NCBI GenBank assembly: GCA_020634855.1
Contig: JACKAU010000002.1
Span: 248,001 to 312,000, forward strand
Length of the DNA: 64,000 nucleotides
Source of the DNA: Anaerolineales bacterium
Lineage (GTDB): Bacteria; Chloroflexota; Anaerolineae; 4572-78; J111
Reading direction: 5' to 3'
Below, one piece after another: positions 43,255-52,376 of this stretch (positions are counted from its first letter, which is position 1; each line of letters begins with the position of its first letter). The notes under the pieces were generated by a model that saw only the letters and a list, made by a program, of their open reading frames with translations, was not told the DNA's origin and did no database searches. A program made the position numbers and the translations under genes.

Positions 43255-44895
43255 CTACCCGACCGGGGTTGCGGCGAGGGCCGCTTTGATGGCCGGGAGC
43301 GTGTCACGGGCTGTTTTTTCGCCCAGTTCAATCAAGCTGGCGGCTTGATCAAAATCGAGCGCGTGGCTGGCCGAGACGCGATGTTGGATCAACACGTCGA
43401 TATACTCGTACTCTTTCTCAATCGCCTCAGCTTCCATTGCGCTAAAGACGTTGGAAATAGTCTGCATAATGTTGGGCATTTTGTGGGTATCGCCCTGGTA
43501 AGATTGACCCATCGGTTGAACCACGCTGGAGCCGATGATGATGTCGGCCCCGCGTTTGTGGAGGACACTGGAGGGTAAAGGGTTGACGATGCCCCCGTCG
43601 AGATGGTAACGGCCCTGATAGAACCACGGCTCGGCCAGCACCGGAATGCTGAGACTAGCCCGGATAGCATCGGCCAGCGAGCCTGAGTCAAAGACGATCT
43701 CCTCGCCGGTATAGGCATCGGCCGCGACCATATACATAGGGGTTTGAGTATCCTCAAAATTCTTATGGTCAACCCATTTGGCAATCAGTTTGTTACGGGC
43801 AATGCGCCCCTTGACAATGGCCGTGCGCGGGGGGAAATTAAAATCCCAGTTGGAAATTTTGGTGGCCGATTTCAACTCATCGCCAAACGCGATCAACCGT
43901 TCGATGCTCCAACCGAGGGCGTAGAGCGCGCCGAATAGCGCCCCGGCGCTGGCGCCGGCAATCATGTCGACGGGGATATTCTCCTCCATCAAGACCTTCA
44001 TCACGCCAATGTGGGCCAAGCCCCGGGAGCCGCCGCTCGACAGGGCCAGCCCGACGGTACGGTTCACCAGCCGTCGGGCCAACCGGGCCAGGTCGGTGGT
44101 CGAACCGGTGGTAGTCCACAACTCGCACTGACCCACCGGCGAAAACCAGGCCGGCAATCGGCCGATGCCCACGACCGTATCGGCCAGCTCTATCGCTTTC
44201 TCGGCAATAGGGTCGGATTGGTTGGGCACCGGCGCCAGCACGTGTTTGAACCGCTCTACCTGATGGCTAAGCTCTCCGGCCAGGGTAGCCGCGGTCAGGT
44301 TACGAGGATAAATAGGTACGATGCCTTGGCTTGTCGGCAACTCAACAACGTCTTGGACGCCGGGTAAAACCAACAGGCCAACCGGTGAGTTCAACTCGGC
44401 GTACAGAGCCTCGGCGAGATCCAGCGCCTTTTCACCGAAAACGGCCGTAATCCGGCGACGATTGGAGCGTTCTTTCTGGCCTTGGGTCGTCGTCATCAGC
44501 CGTTTGCTCATCTCGCGCATCATCTCCAACGCAATCGCCGGGCGAGTGTTGATGAGCCGCTCAAAATTGGTCTTGCTCAACGTCCACATGCGGGCATCGA
44601 GCAGCACCTGCAAGGTGGCCGATCGCGGGCTGGCTAACAACAGCGAGATTTCCCCCACAAAACTGCCCGGCCCCAAAAAGGCGATGGTCTCTTTGCCATT
44701 TTCGCCGACCACCGCTACCTGACCCGACTCGATGAGATAAAGCGTGTCGCCGAAATCGCCTTTGTTAAAGACCGTGGCGCCCTTGGGATAACTTTCGCGG
44801 TAGAGTTGGGTTGCCACCAAGGCCAAATCATCCTCTGCCAAGTTTTTGAATAGAGGAATATTTTTAAGCATTTGGGTAGGGGGAAGTGCGTTCAT
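43255..44895 (-). CDS. Patatin-like phospholipase with cyclic-nucleotide-binding domain
   Basis: The 546-residue protein resembles NTE/RssA-type esterases. Residues about 15-125 form a CNB domain (FVGEISLLLASPRSATLQVL, phosphate-binding cassette). The patatin domain (about 285-480) has the oxyanion loop SSGGSRGLAHIG, nucleophile Ser in GASAG (about 317) and the dyad Asp in LDGGIVNPLP (about 435). It should cleave phospholipids or lysophospholipids at the membrane, with the CNB domain as a regulatory input. The gene converges with the response-regulator gene. Another patatin lies at 49093. Confidence 0.94.
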   Translation of the reverse strand: MNALPPTQMLKNIPLFKNLAEDDLALVATQLYRESYPKGATVFNKGDFGDTLYLIESGQVAVVGENGKETIAFLGPGSFVGEISLLLASPRSATLQVLLDARMWTLSKTNFERLINTRPAIALEMMREMSKRLMTTTQGQKERSNRRRITAVFGEKALDLAEALYAELNSPVGLLVLPGVQDVVELPTSQGIVPIYPRNLTAATLAGELSHQVERFKHVLAPVPNQSDPIAEKAIELADTVVGIGRLPAWFSPVGQCELWTTTGSTTDLARLARRLVNRTVGLALSSGGSRGLAHIGVMKVLMEENIPVDMIAGASAGALFGALYALGWSIERLIAFGDELKSATKISNWDFNFPPRTAIVKGRIARNKLIAKWVDHKNFEDTQTPMYMVAADAYTGEEIVFDSGSLADAIRASLSIPVLAEPWFYQGRYHLDGGIVNPLPSSVLHKRGADIIIGSSVVQPMGQSYQGDTHKMPNIMQTISNVFSAMEAEAIEKEYEYIDVLIQHRVSASHALDFDQAASLIELGEKTARDTLPAIKAALAATPVG

Positions 44896-45033
44896 AGTTA
44901 CTGTCGATAGCTACTTGGTATTCAACTCATTGTAGCATATCGAAACGTGAATGAACATCAGACTGTGGTACTGATTGTGTGATTTAAGGCAGGGTAAATA
45001 AGGGTCTTTGGATTCTATGGTGTACACCGAATA

Positions 45034-45087
45034 TTGCGTGGTGCGTAGTGCGCAGTAGCAAAACAAAAATGGTACGCACTACGCAAT
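45034..45087. repeat. Inverted repeat downstream of the UDG gene
   Basis: TGCGTAGTGCG (45042-45052) pairs with CGCACTACGCA (45075-45085), and the outer ATTGCGT (45034-45040) with ACGCAAT (45081-45087) gives an alternative pairing. The core unit GTGCGTAGTGCGCAGTAG is itself repetitive. It looks like a remnant of a small palindromic mobile repeat. Confidence 0.65.
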
Positions 45088-45138
45088 AGGTCATGAGCGA
45101 ATTATCGGGTCCCTGACATAATTAATGGAGATAACTTC

Positions 45139-45843
45139 CTAAGAAAGCAGCGCGCGCGCTTGCTTGAAGACATCATTCAGCATCGCTTGGGTGAGACGGC
45201 CGGTGTTCGTGTTTTGGCGGCTGGGGTGGTAGCAGGTGAGCAAGTGAGGCAGGGCGGGGTGCGTCATCGTGGGGGGATAGTGTAGCGCGTGTCCAAATTT
45301 CAAACGAGGAAATTTATAGCCCAACTCGCCCAGCATGCGGCGACAGCCATCGAACGCCAACTGTCCCAGCGTAACGATAACCTCGATCTGCGGCATCAAT
45401 TGGAATTCTCGGGCCAGGTAAGGGCGGCAGGTGTTCAACTCGTCGGCGGTGGGGCGATTGGCCGGCGGCGCACAGCGCCCCACGGCGGTGATAAAGGCAT
45501 CAGTCAGAACCATACCGTCATCTCGATGGCGGGACGTCGGCTGGCTGGCAAAACCGGCTTCGTAGAGCGCCTCGTACAAAAAATCGCCGGAGCCGTCGCC
45601 GGTAAAGACACGTCCGGTGCGATTGGCCCCGTGTGCGCCGGGGGCCAAGCCGATCACCAACAATCTGGCCCGGTGATCGCCAAAGCCAGGCACGGGCCGT
45701 CCCCAATAATCGAAATCGCGATAGGCGCGGCGCTTCTCGCGGGCCACCTGTTCTCGCCACGACACTAAGCGGGGGCAGGCCCGGCAGGTGATGATGTCCT
45801 GATTTAGACTCTGCCACGAGGCAGTAAGGTCTTCAATTGACAA
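45139..45843 (-). CDS. Uracil-DNA glycosylase, family 5 (UDGb)
   Basis: The 234-residue enzyme starts at TTG 45843 (GGAG upstream). Family 5 motifs are clear: motif A LLVIGLAPGAHGANRTGR, lacking the catalytic Asp/Asn of families 1 and 4, and motif B CYHPSRQN followed by TGRLT. Four cysteines (C20, C23, GRCAPP and NTCRPY) fit the Fe4S4 cluster of family 4/5 enzymes. It removes uracil, hypoxanthine or related bases from DNA. HemW, the next gene upstream on the same strand, is separated by repeat copy D. Confidence 0.95.
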   Translation of the reverse strand: MSIEDLTASWQSLNQDIITCRACPRLVSWREQVAREKRRAYRDFDYWGRPVPGFGDHRARLLVIGLAPGAHGANRTGRVFTGDGSGDFLYEALYEAGFASQPTSRHRDDGMVLTDAFITAVGRCAPPANRPTADELNTCRPYLAREFQLMPQIEVIVTLGQLAFDGCRRMLGELGYKFPRLKFGHALHYPPTMTHPALPHLLTCYHPSRQNTNTGRLTQAMLNDVFKQARALLS

Positions 45844-45917
45844 TTAGTTTCTCCTAAAACTCGACCGCCGCCGGTTGCCCGCCGATCGCCGATATTCCTC
45901 TTTGACAAGACCGAACT

Positions 45918-45975
45918 GGAGCGTCAAAATTTACTTTGACCCTACGAAGAATGACAAAGCAAGTTTTGTCGCTCC
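45918..45975. repeat. Dispersed three-way-junction palindrome, copy D
   Basis: Outer stem GGAGCG (45918-45923) pairs with CGCTCC (45970-45975). Hairpins: TCAAAAT/ACTTTGA (45924-45939, imperfect) and GACAAAGC-AA-GTTTTGTC (45953-45970). It lies between hemW and the UDG gene. Same orientation and sequence class as copies A and C. Confidence 0.8.
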
Positions 45976-46016
45976 GCTTGTCGTTGTTCGGTTGGTTTTG
46001 TTTTGCGAGGTATTGA

Positions 46017-47228
46017 TCAATCCATAAATTGGACGACGACTTGATTCGCCAGAAACCGTCCCGAACGAGTCAGTCGCAGCCGAGGGCCGGTGGGCGAGTC
46101 GATCCATTCGGTCAGGCCGCGTTCCAGACCGTAAGCAACGGCCTGGGGATAGTGCGCCTCCAAGGCGACGCCGAAACGGGCTTCAAAATCCTGGGCGCTG
46201 ACCCCCTCACGGACCAAGCGCAAGCCCAGCATCATATGTTCAGTCATAGCGGTTTCCCGAGAGATAAACTCGACCGTTCCTTCATCGCGCGCCAGCCCCA
46301 AACCGGCCCCGGTATCGACGCGGCCGATATAGCTCTGCGGACGTTTGACGTTGGCCCAGCGTTGGCCGTTTACCGTGCCATAAGCTCCCGCTCCCAGCCC
46401 CAGGTAGGGCTGGTTACGCCAATAGATCAAGTTATGCGCCGAGGCCAATTCGGGCGACTGCCAGGGCGCGTCTCCTTCAGTTTTAGCCCAGTTGGAAATT
46501 TCGTACTGGGCATAGCCGGCCTGCCCCAGCGTATCGATCGTGGCGGCGTACATATCGGCAGCGACATCGTCATCCGGTTGGGGTACGTTGCCCTGCACAA
46601 CCTGCCGGTGCAGAGGGGTCCCCGGCTCAATAATGAGAGAGTAGATGGACAGATGGTCAGGCTCAAGTTTGAGGGCCTCATCTAAATTGAACTGCCACTG
46701 ATCGCGCGTTTGCTGAGGGAGGTTAAAGATCAGATCGAGGCTGAGGTTGTCAAACCCGGCCGATCGAGCGTTCTCAACCGCTTTGCGGGCATCGCGGCTG
46801 TTGTGCAGCCGGCTCAGGAACTTTAGCTCATAGTCACTGAAACTTTGCACCCCCATCGACAGGCGATTGACGCCGCCCTGGCGCAACGCTTGCAAATAGT
46901 CGAGCGAGAGCGTGCCGGGATTAGCCTCGGTGGTGATTTCAGCGTCGGGGTGGAGGGTGAAGCTGGATTTGATGGCTTCGACCAGTTTGAGCAGTTGCTC
47001 TGCCGGTAGCGTCGTCGGTGTGCCGCCGCCAAAAAAGATGGTGTTAAGCAGCGGCTGCTTTAGCGTCGAACCGGTCTCGCGAATTTCGCGCAGGAGGGCA
47101 GCCTGGTAACCTGATTTCAAATCGAGATCGCCGTCGATGTAGGTATTGAAATCGCAGTAGATACAGCGGGTGGAACACCAGGGGATATGGATGTACAGGC
47201 CAAGGGGGTCAGTGGGTTTTAGATGCAT
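46017..47228 (-). CDS. hemW: HemW-type radical SAM protein (heme chaperone family)
   Basis: The 403-residue protein has LYIHIPWCSTRCIYCDF, whose C18-x3-C22-x2-C25 binds the radical SAM cluster, then FFGGGTPTTL, and HemN/HemW C-terminal motifs (GLGAGAYG, YWRNQPYLG). HemW binds heme and delivers it to cytochromes, whereas HemN oxidises coproporphyrinogen; the short C-terminus and length favour HemW. Start at ATG 47228, weak ribosome site. It is followed by the UDG gene. Confidence 0.93.
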   Translation of the reverse strand: MHLKPTDPLGLYIHIPWCSTRCIYCDFNTYIDGDLDLKSGYQAALLREIRETGSTLKQPLLNTIFFGGGTPTTLPAEQLLKLVEAIKSSFTLHPDAEITTEANPGTLSLDYLQALRQGGVNRLSMGVQSFSDYELKFLSRLHNSRDARKAVENARSAGFDNLSLDLIFNLPQQTRDQWQFNLDEALKLEPDHLSIYSLIIEPGTPLHRQVVQGNVPQPDDDVAADMYAATIDTLGQAGYAQYEISNWAKTEGDAPWQSPELASAHNLIYWRNQPYLGLGAGAYGTVNGQRWANVKRPQSYIGRVDTGAGLGLARDEGTVEFISRETAMTEHMMLGLRLVREGVSAQDFEARFGVALEAHYPQAVAYGLERGLTEWIDSPTGPRLRLTRSGRFLANQVVVQFMD

Positions 47229-47496
47229 ATCGATCCGTTTCGTTGCGTTTTATAAATGGTAGCTCTATTTTAGCACATTCCGGCAGGTGTACGGAAATAC
47301 CTTTTTCAAGCTTGAAAGAGCGCCAAAAAAGGAGTACACTAAAGGCCCGTAGGGTAGTCCAAAAAAGTTTTCACTAAGTAGCTAAAGGCAATGCCCACAT
47401 CTACCCGGTATTATCAAAAAAACTTTTTAGAGAACGCTATTAACCATCCGATCAGGTAAACCATTTTCGTTATGAAACCCGTCAGAAAGGACAGCG

Positions 47497-48441
47497 GTGT
47501 TCAATCTTTTTAAGTATCCTCAGTTAGTCACAGTCATTAGCGCGTTTATCGCGCTACTTTTATTTGTGCATTTTATTTTGTTGCCGGTTTTGGAACGAAT
47601 GGATCCCGACCTGGAGTTAGACAAATTAGCGTCAAGGATCAGATTTTGGTGGGTGATCCTGTTGGGGTTTTTAGTCGGCGTGATTGTTGGCGATAAATTT
47701 CTGCTAATTCTGATCGCCTTCATCTGTTTTTTGGCGCTGAAAGAATTTTTATCGATTACACCCAGTCGCCGGGCCGACCGGCGGGTTCTATTTTTTGCTT
47801 ATCTGACGATCCCGCTGCAATTTTACTGGATTTGGATCGGCTGGTACGGTATGTTTGTGGTTTTTATTCCGGTTTATGTATTTCTGTTTCTGCCGCTGCC
47901 GATGACGCTGCTCGGCGAACCGGCCGGCTTTTTGCGTGCCCTGAGTTTGCTTATCTGGATCGTTATGACTGCTGTTTTCAGCCTGAGTCATCTGGGATTT
48001 CTATTGGTTCTACCGGACTCGCTGAACCCGGCGGCGGGGGGGATCGGCTTGGCCTTTTTTTTGATCGTCCTGGTTCAGGTTAATGACGCCGCCCAGTTCA
48101 TTTTTGGCGGTATTACCAAGGATCGCAAGGTTATCCCCAAGTTGAGCGCTTCTCGCACTTGGTCCGGGTTGATTGGGGGGTTGGGCTTGACCGTCCTGGT
48201 GGCCTGGCTGCTGGCTCCCTGGTTGACTCCTTTTTCTAGCATCGAGGCTATCTGGTTGGGGGTATTGGTGGCGATCACCGGGCTGATCGGTTACATTGTC
48301 TTTACGGCAATTAAACGCGATCTCGATTTTGAGGATCGCGGCACGATGACGCCCGGCCACGGGGGAATCTTAAACCGGATCGACAGTTTAGTTTACACCG
48401 CCCCACTGTTCTATCATATCATCACCTATTTGTATCCTTAA
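47497..48441 (+). CDS. cdsA: Phosphatidate cytidylyltransferase
   Basis: The 314-residue, roughly eight-helix protein makes CDP-diacylglycerol from phosphatidate and CTP. The signature is present: SASRTWSGLIGGLGLTVLVA and the C-terminal KRDLDFEDRGTMTPGHGGIL with NRIDS, where most CdsA have DRxDS, so one Asp is replaced by Asn. Metal-binding Asp in NDAAQFIFG is kept. Start GTG 47497 after AAAGGA. The plsC-like acyltransferase follows by 9 bp, giving two consecutive steps of phospholipid synthesis. Confidence 0.92.
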   Translation: MFNLFKYPQLVTVISAFIALLLFVHFILLPVLERMDPDLELDKLASRIRFWWVILLGFLVGVIVGDKFLLILIAFICFLALKEFLSITPSRRADRRVLFFAYLTIPLQFYWIWIGWYGMFVVFIPVYVFLFLPLPMTLLGEPAGFLRALSLLIWIVMTAVFSLSHLGFLLVLPDSLNPAAGGIGLAFFLIVLVQVNDAAQFIFGGITKDRKVIPKLSASRTWSGLIGGLGLTVLVAWLLAPWLTPFSSIEAIWLGVLVAITGLIGYIVFTAIKRDLDFEDRGTMTPGHGGILNRIDSLVYTAPLFYHIITYLYP

Positions 48442-48450
48442 AAGGCGCTT

Positions 48451-49092
48451 ATGATACCGCTGTTGCGAGTTTTTTTCTTTGTGTGTATCGTCAGGCCGTT
48501 GATCATGATCATCATCGGCCTCAATGTGTTCGATAAGCGACGGTTGCCGCTCACCGGTCCGGCGATTATCGCCCCCAACCACAACAGCCACCTCGACACC
48601 TTGACGCTACTGTCAGTGTGGCCCATCTCCAAAATTGATCGGGTTCATCCTGTGGCCGCGGCTGACTACTTTTTGAGTAATCCGGCCATGGCCTGGTTCA
48701 GCTTGAATGTCATCGGTATTATCCCCATTGAGCGCCAGAAAAAAGATCCGCTTGATGATCCGCTGGCGACCAGTTCCGAAGCGCTGGAACGAGGCGATAT
48801 TTTGATTATCTTTCCGGAGGGATCGCGTGGTCTGCCGGAGATTATGGACAGCTTCAAATCGGGCATTTCACGCCTGGCGGAACGACACCCCGATGTCCCT
48901 ATTGTGCCGGTTTTCATGCATGGGCTAGGTAAGTCACTGCCGAAAGGGGATTTTGTGTTGGTTCCCTTTTTTTGTGATGTCTTTATCGGCGAACCGGTTT
49001 ATTGGCAAGGCTCGGTGGAAGCAACGATGGCGGCTTACAAAACTTCCATGGAAAGTTTAGCCGCTAAATGTGATGCGCCGGCGTGGGAGTGA
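48451..49092 (+). CDS. plsC: 1-acylglycerol-3-phosphate acyltransferase, PlsC-like
   Basis: The 213-residue enzyme has the NHX4D motif NHNSHLD (His44, Asp49) and the substrate motif FPEGSRG (about 128), with an N-terminal membrane helix. It acylates lysophosphatidate to phosphatidate, the substrate of the upstream cdsA product. Its stop directly abuts the stop of the convergent patatin gene, with no intergenic base. Confidence 0.93.
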   Translation: MIPLLRVFFFVCIVRPLIMIIIGLNVFDKRRLPLTGPAIIAPNHNSHLDTLTLLSVWPISKIDRVHPVAAADYFLSNPAMAWFSLNVIGIIPIERQKKDPLDDPLATSSEALERGDILIIFPEGSRGLPEIMDSFKSGISRLAERHPDVPIVPVFMHGLGKSLPKGDFVLVPFFCDVFIGEPVYWQGSVEATMAAYKTSMESLAAKCDAPAWE

Positions 49093-49992
49093 TTAGTACT
49101 CCAACGTGATGTCAAAGTTGTACTCAACCCGCCTATCGCCGGCCAAGGTACGCAACACGTCAAGGTGGCGCTCGGCTTCTTCAACGCCGGCCTGAATGGG
49201 TAGGTCGATTTCCCGAAAATCGAGTGAGGCATAAGTGTCAACGTTGGGACGCATCAAAATATCGGGGGGATCATTTTCGAGACGCTGCTGATGCAGATGC
49301 CAGGTCATGACTCGCACCGAGCGCCACAGGGCTGCCGGTAGAGACGGCGGCTTTTGTTTTTTGGAGCCATTACCGTTGAAGGGATTAGTTGGCAGTTCAA
49401 ATCCTAAAATACCGCTGAGCGGGTCAGCCCAGGGATTATCCTTTTCCAGTTCCGGATAGACGTCAACAGCGATAACTTTATCGGCGCCTTGTTCAAAGGC
49501 CACGTGGGTGGCCAGACTATCCAGCACGCCGCCATCGGCCAGTTCCAGGCCATTGAGGTGAACCGGCGGAAACGCACCGGGCACCGCGCTCGATGCCAGC
49601 AAGGCAGGCACAAGTTCACCTTCGGCAAGCATGACTTCATGGCCGTGACACATATCGACCGCCATTAACATGACTGGAATGGACAGATCGGCAAAGGTTT
49701 TGCCCTCTAAAATCTCAGACAGATTATCACGCACCCGCTGCTGGCGAGAGCGAGCGGTCAAACTCGACAAGTTGAAGAGCGAATTCTGTTGCAACCGGCT
49801 GATGCCCTGCCCAATTTCGGCGGGATGGTAGCCCAGTCCGAACAAAACGCCCACAATCCCGCCCATGCTGGTACCCACAATAAAGTCGATGGGAATCTGC
49901 TCACGCACTAAAACTTTTAAAACGCCGATGTGAGCCAACCCCCGGCTGCCACCGCCGCCTAAAACCAAGCCGATTTTGGGATGCGTTGTCAT
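49093..49992 (-). CDS. Patatin-like phospholipase, RssA/YchK-type
   Basis: The 299-residue protein has GLVLGGGGSRGLAHIG (oxyanion loop), the nucleophile Ser41 in GTSMG and the dyad Asp in LADGGVLDSL. The patatin domain covers about residues 6-185; the rest is helical and extends toward a conserved-looking basic C-terminus. AGGAGC lies 9 bp before the ATG at 49992. Convergent with cdsA-plsC, it may recycle phospholipids made by them. It lacks the CNB domain seen in the other patatin. Confidence 0.93.
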   Translation of the reverse strand: MTTHPKIGLVLGGGGSRGLAHIGVLKVLVREQIPIDFIVGTSMGGIVGVLFGLGYHPAEIGQGISRLQQNSLFNLSSLTARSRQQRVRDNLSEILEGKTFADLSIPVMLMAVDMCHGHEVMLAEGELVPALLASSAVPGAFPPVHLNGLELADGGVLDSLATHVAFEQGADKVIAVDVYPELEKDNPWADPLSGILGFELPTNPFNGNGSKKQKPPSLPAALWRSVRVMTWHLHQQRLENDPPDILMRPNVDTYASLDFREIDLPIQAGVEEAERHLDVLRTLAGDRRVEYNFDITLEY

Positions 49993-50206
49993 AATTTGAT
50001 GCTCCTATAATTTCGATATCTTGTCGAATTTTTACTGATGTATCCTAACATGATATTGTACAAACCAATAATTAAGCCAATCTGAGATTAAATACCCATC
50101 CTAAGCTATACTCAACTCAAATTTGCGTCTTTGCCTTAGATAGTATAAAAGATAGTAACATATTGAATCGCTGGGAACAAGCGTTTGAAAAAACAGGGGA
50201 AGATTT

Positions 50207-50884
50207 ATGTGCGGAAGGTACAGTTTAACGGCAACTGCCAAAAAGTTGGCCGAGACATTCGTCGATTACGCCGACGTTCCGGCAGATATGCCGCCTCGCT
50301 ACAACATCGCGCCCTCGCAGCCGATTGCCGTCATCGCCAATAATGAGCGTCATCAAGTTGAATTTTTCCAGTGGGGGTTGATTCCGTCCTGGGCTAAAGA
50401 CCCCAAGATTGGCAACCGGATGATCAATGCCCGCTCGGAAACGCTGGCCGAAAAGCCGTCGTTCCGAACTGCCTATCGCCGCCGCCGCTGTCTAGTGCTG
50501 GCCGACGGCTTTTATGAGTGGCGTCGCAACCCTGATAAGTCCAAAACCCCCATGTACATTCAACTTGAAGATCAAGCGCCGTTTGCCTTTGCCGGCTTGT
50601 GGGAAGTGTGGCACTCGCCGCAGGCTGATACGATTCTATCCTGCACCATCCTCACCACGGAACCCAATGATCTGATGACCTCCATTCATAATCGAATGCC
50701 CGTCATTTTGCCACGCGATGCCTACGCGCAGTGGCTCGATCCCAACGAACAAAAACCCGACCAACTGCAACTACTGCTGAAGCCCTATCCCGCTGAGGAG
50801 ATGATCGCTCACCCGGTCTCGACTGTAGTTAACAATCCGAGCAATGATGTGCCGGCGTGTGTCCAGCCTGTGGCCGAAGCATAA
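50207..50884 (+). CDS. SOS response-associated peptidase / HMCES-like (YedK family)
   Basis: The 225-residue protein begins MCGRYSLT, with Cys2 as the residue that crosslinks to abasic sites in single-stranded DNA. PRYNIAPSQP, WGLIPSWAKDP, INARSETLAEKPSF, GFYEWR and IHNRMPVILPRD are all family motifs (Asn, Glu and His of the active site). AGGGGAAG precedes the ATG. It protects abasic sites during replication. The next gene, a DsbA-like selenoprotein candidate, starts 24 bp downstream. Confidence 0.95.
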   Translation: MCGRYSLTATAKKLAETFVDYADVPADMPPRYNIAPSQPIAVIANNERHQVEFFQWGLIPSWAKDPKIGNRMINARSETLAEKPSFRTAYRRRRCLVLADGFYEWRRNPDKSKTPMYIQLEDQAPFAFAGLWEVWHSPQADTILSCTILTTEPNDLMTSIHNRMPVILPRDAYAQWLDPNEQKPDQLQLLLKPYPAEEMIAHPVSTVVNNPSNDVPACVQPVAEA

Positions 50885-50908
50885 GAGTAAACAAAGAAAG
50901 AAGAGAAA

Positions 50909-51532
50909 ATGTCCTTAAAATTTGAAGTGTGGAGCGATTTTGTCTGACCGTGGTGTCTAATGATTAAGGCCAGTTTGGACCGACTCGCGCAGGTAGAAGC
51001 TATTGATATCCAATGGAAAAGTTATGAACTGAGGCCGCTCAACGCCCCGCCGCTGCCCCCCGTCCAGGAAGAAGATTACAAACAACGCATCGCTGCCGCC
51101 TGGCCGCGCACCCGCCAAACCGCCCAAGTCAATTTCGGCGTCGAGATGATTTACCATCGCTGGGGAGTCAAATCGCGATTAGCGCATGAAGGGGCCAAGT
51201 TTGCCGAAGAAAAAGGGCTGGGTGAGGCATATCACGCGGCGATGTACAAAGCTCACTTCATCGAGGATCGGGATTTTGGCGATTTAGAAATACTGGCCGA
51301 TATCGCCGAAGAGGTAGGGCTAGATCGCGCCGAATTCGTGGCGGCGATTGAGAACCACACCTACGCCGCCGAGGTCGATCAGGATGTGGCGCAGGCTCAG
51401 GCCTATGGCATTCAGGGCGTCCCGGCCACGGTCATCGAAGGCAAATATATGGTTTCCGGGGCTCAGCCATTCGAAGCGCTGGTCGATATTGTTCGTCAAG
51501 TCAAAGAACACGAAGCCAAACAGACGCCCTAA
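50909..51532 (+). CDS. DsbA/FrnE-family oxidoreductase, candidate selenoprotein (UxxC)
   Basis: Read from ATG 50909, codon 13 is TGA and the local sequence is SDFV-(TGA)-PWC, where FrnE/DsbA homologues have CPWC. The frame then continues to 51532 with normal DsbA-family sequence, including WGVKSRLAHEGAKFAEEKG and the cis-Pro loop GVPATVI. Selenocysteine at the attacking position of the motif is the simplest reading, giving a 207-residue protein. A SECIS-like hairpin lies 26 nt downstream (50968-50981). A Cys-to-stop mutation would leave only a truncated protein starting from GTG/ATG codons after the motif. AAGAAGAG precedes the ATG. Selenoprotein members of this fold are known; the Sec reading here is inference. 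Confidence 0.8.
50945..50981 (+). promoter_or_regulatory. UGA codon and SECIS-like hairpin
   Basis: The UGA is at 50945-50947. GGCC-A-GTT-T-GGACC (50968-50981) folds into a small stem: GG/CC, a bulged A (50979), CCA/TGG, and an apical loop GUU. The loop G (50973) is 26 nt after the UGA, inside the distance used by bacterial SECIS elements, which need a GU-type loop. Confidence 0.55.
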
Positions 51533-51608
51533 TTGACACGATAAGTGTTGGATAGTTCGTAGCCAAGAGAAAAACGTCATTTTCATCATTCATTATTCAA
51601 AACTGCCT

Positions 51609-52376
51609 ATGCTAATCAAACATCATCTCTTTATAAGAGTAACCATATCCATCGGATTACTCATTTTACTTTTTTTAACCGCCCCGTTCCTAAACGCTCA
51701 GGAACCCGTACTTAACCATGCCGGCTTTCCGGCCGTCAACCCGCCGGCTGAACTACCAGACGAACCACCCTTCATTCTTCCCCTGGCCGAACCGCCCGGT
51801 CCTGACACCTGGCTGTTGGGCCAAGCTTACGGCAATACGACCGGGGCATTTACTCAGCGCCATGTTTTTTACCAGGCCGGACAAGGGATTCATTTTGGGC
51901 TGGATTTTAGCGCCGAATGCGGTACCGAAGTCGTCGCTATAGGCGATGGCATTGTCAGCGAGGTCGATGGCCGGCATGGGTCGCTACCGCACAATCTGGT
52001 TATCGATCACCCAAACGGCTACAGTTCGCTATATGGGCATTTACTGAAAACGCCTGACCTAACCCCCGGCGAGGAGGTCACGCAAGGGCAGATTATTGCG
52101 CTCACCGGCGACTCGTTTGAGACATGCCATTCCGCCCCCCACTTGCATCTGGAAATCCGCGACAATTTTCACTGGCGCGCGTTCAACCCGGTGCCGCTCA
52201 TCAAAGCCGATTGGGATAGTCTGGCCCTGGTCGGCAGTTTTAGCAACGGCTTTCAACGAGATTTGCTCGATCCGCGCCGCTGGCAGACGATTAAAGACCA
52301 ACCGAGCATCACCTTTGGCGGCGAACTGCTCAACGAGTACAGTTTGACCTGGCCCCCGGAAAGCGGAGGCCGTTAG
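51609..52376 (+). CDS. Secreted M23-family (LytM) metallopeptidase
   Basis: The 255-residue protein has an N-terminal signal or anchor helix (about 8-28) and the zinc site His95/Asp99 in HFGLD with His178 and His180 in HLHLEIR. Such enzymes cut peptidoglycan cross-bridges. The linker (30-65) is Pro-rich. Its stop overlaps the next start (TAGTG), so the TolB-like lipoprotein gene is translationally coupled. Confidence 0.93.
   Translation: MLIKHHLFIRVTISIGLLILLFLTAPFLNAQEPVLNHAGFPAVNPPAELPDEPPFILPLAEPPGPDTWLLGQAYGNTTGAFTQRHVFYQAGQGIHFGLDFSAECGTEVVAIGDGIVSEVDGRHGSLPHNLVIDHPNGYSSLYGHLLKTPDLTPGEEVTQGQIIALTGDSFETCHSAPHLHLEIRDNFHWRAFNPVPLIKADWDSLALVGSFSNGFQRDLLDPRRWQTIKDQPSITFGGELLNEYSLTWPPESGGR

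Noticed and set aside
50945..50947. Genome-wide use of TGA as a sense codon
   Set aside because: TGA ends many clearly complete genes here, for example those ending at 4494 equivalents such as 26393 and 49092.
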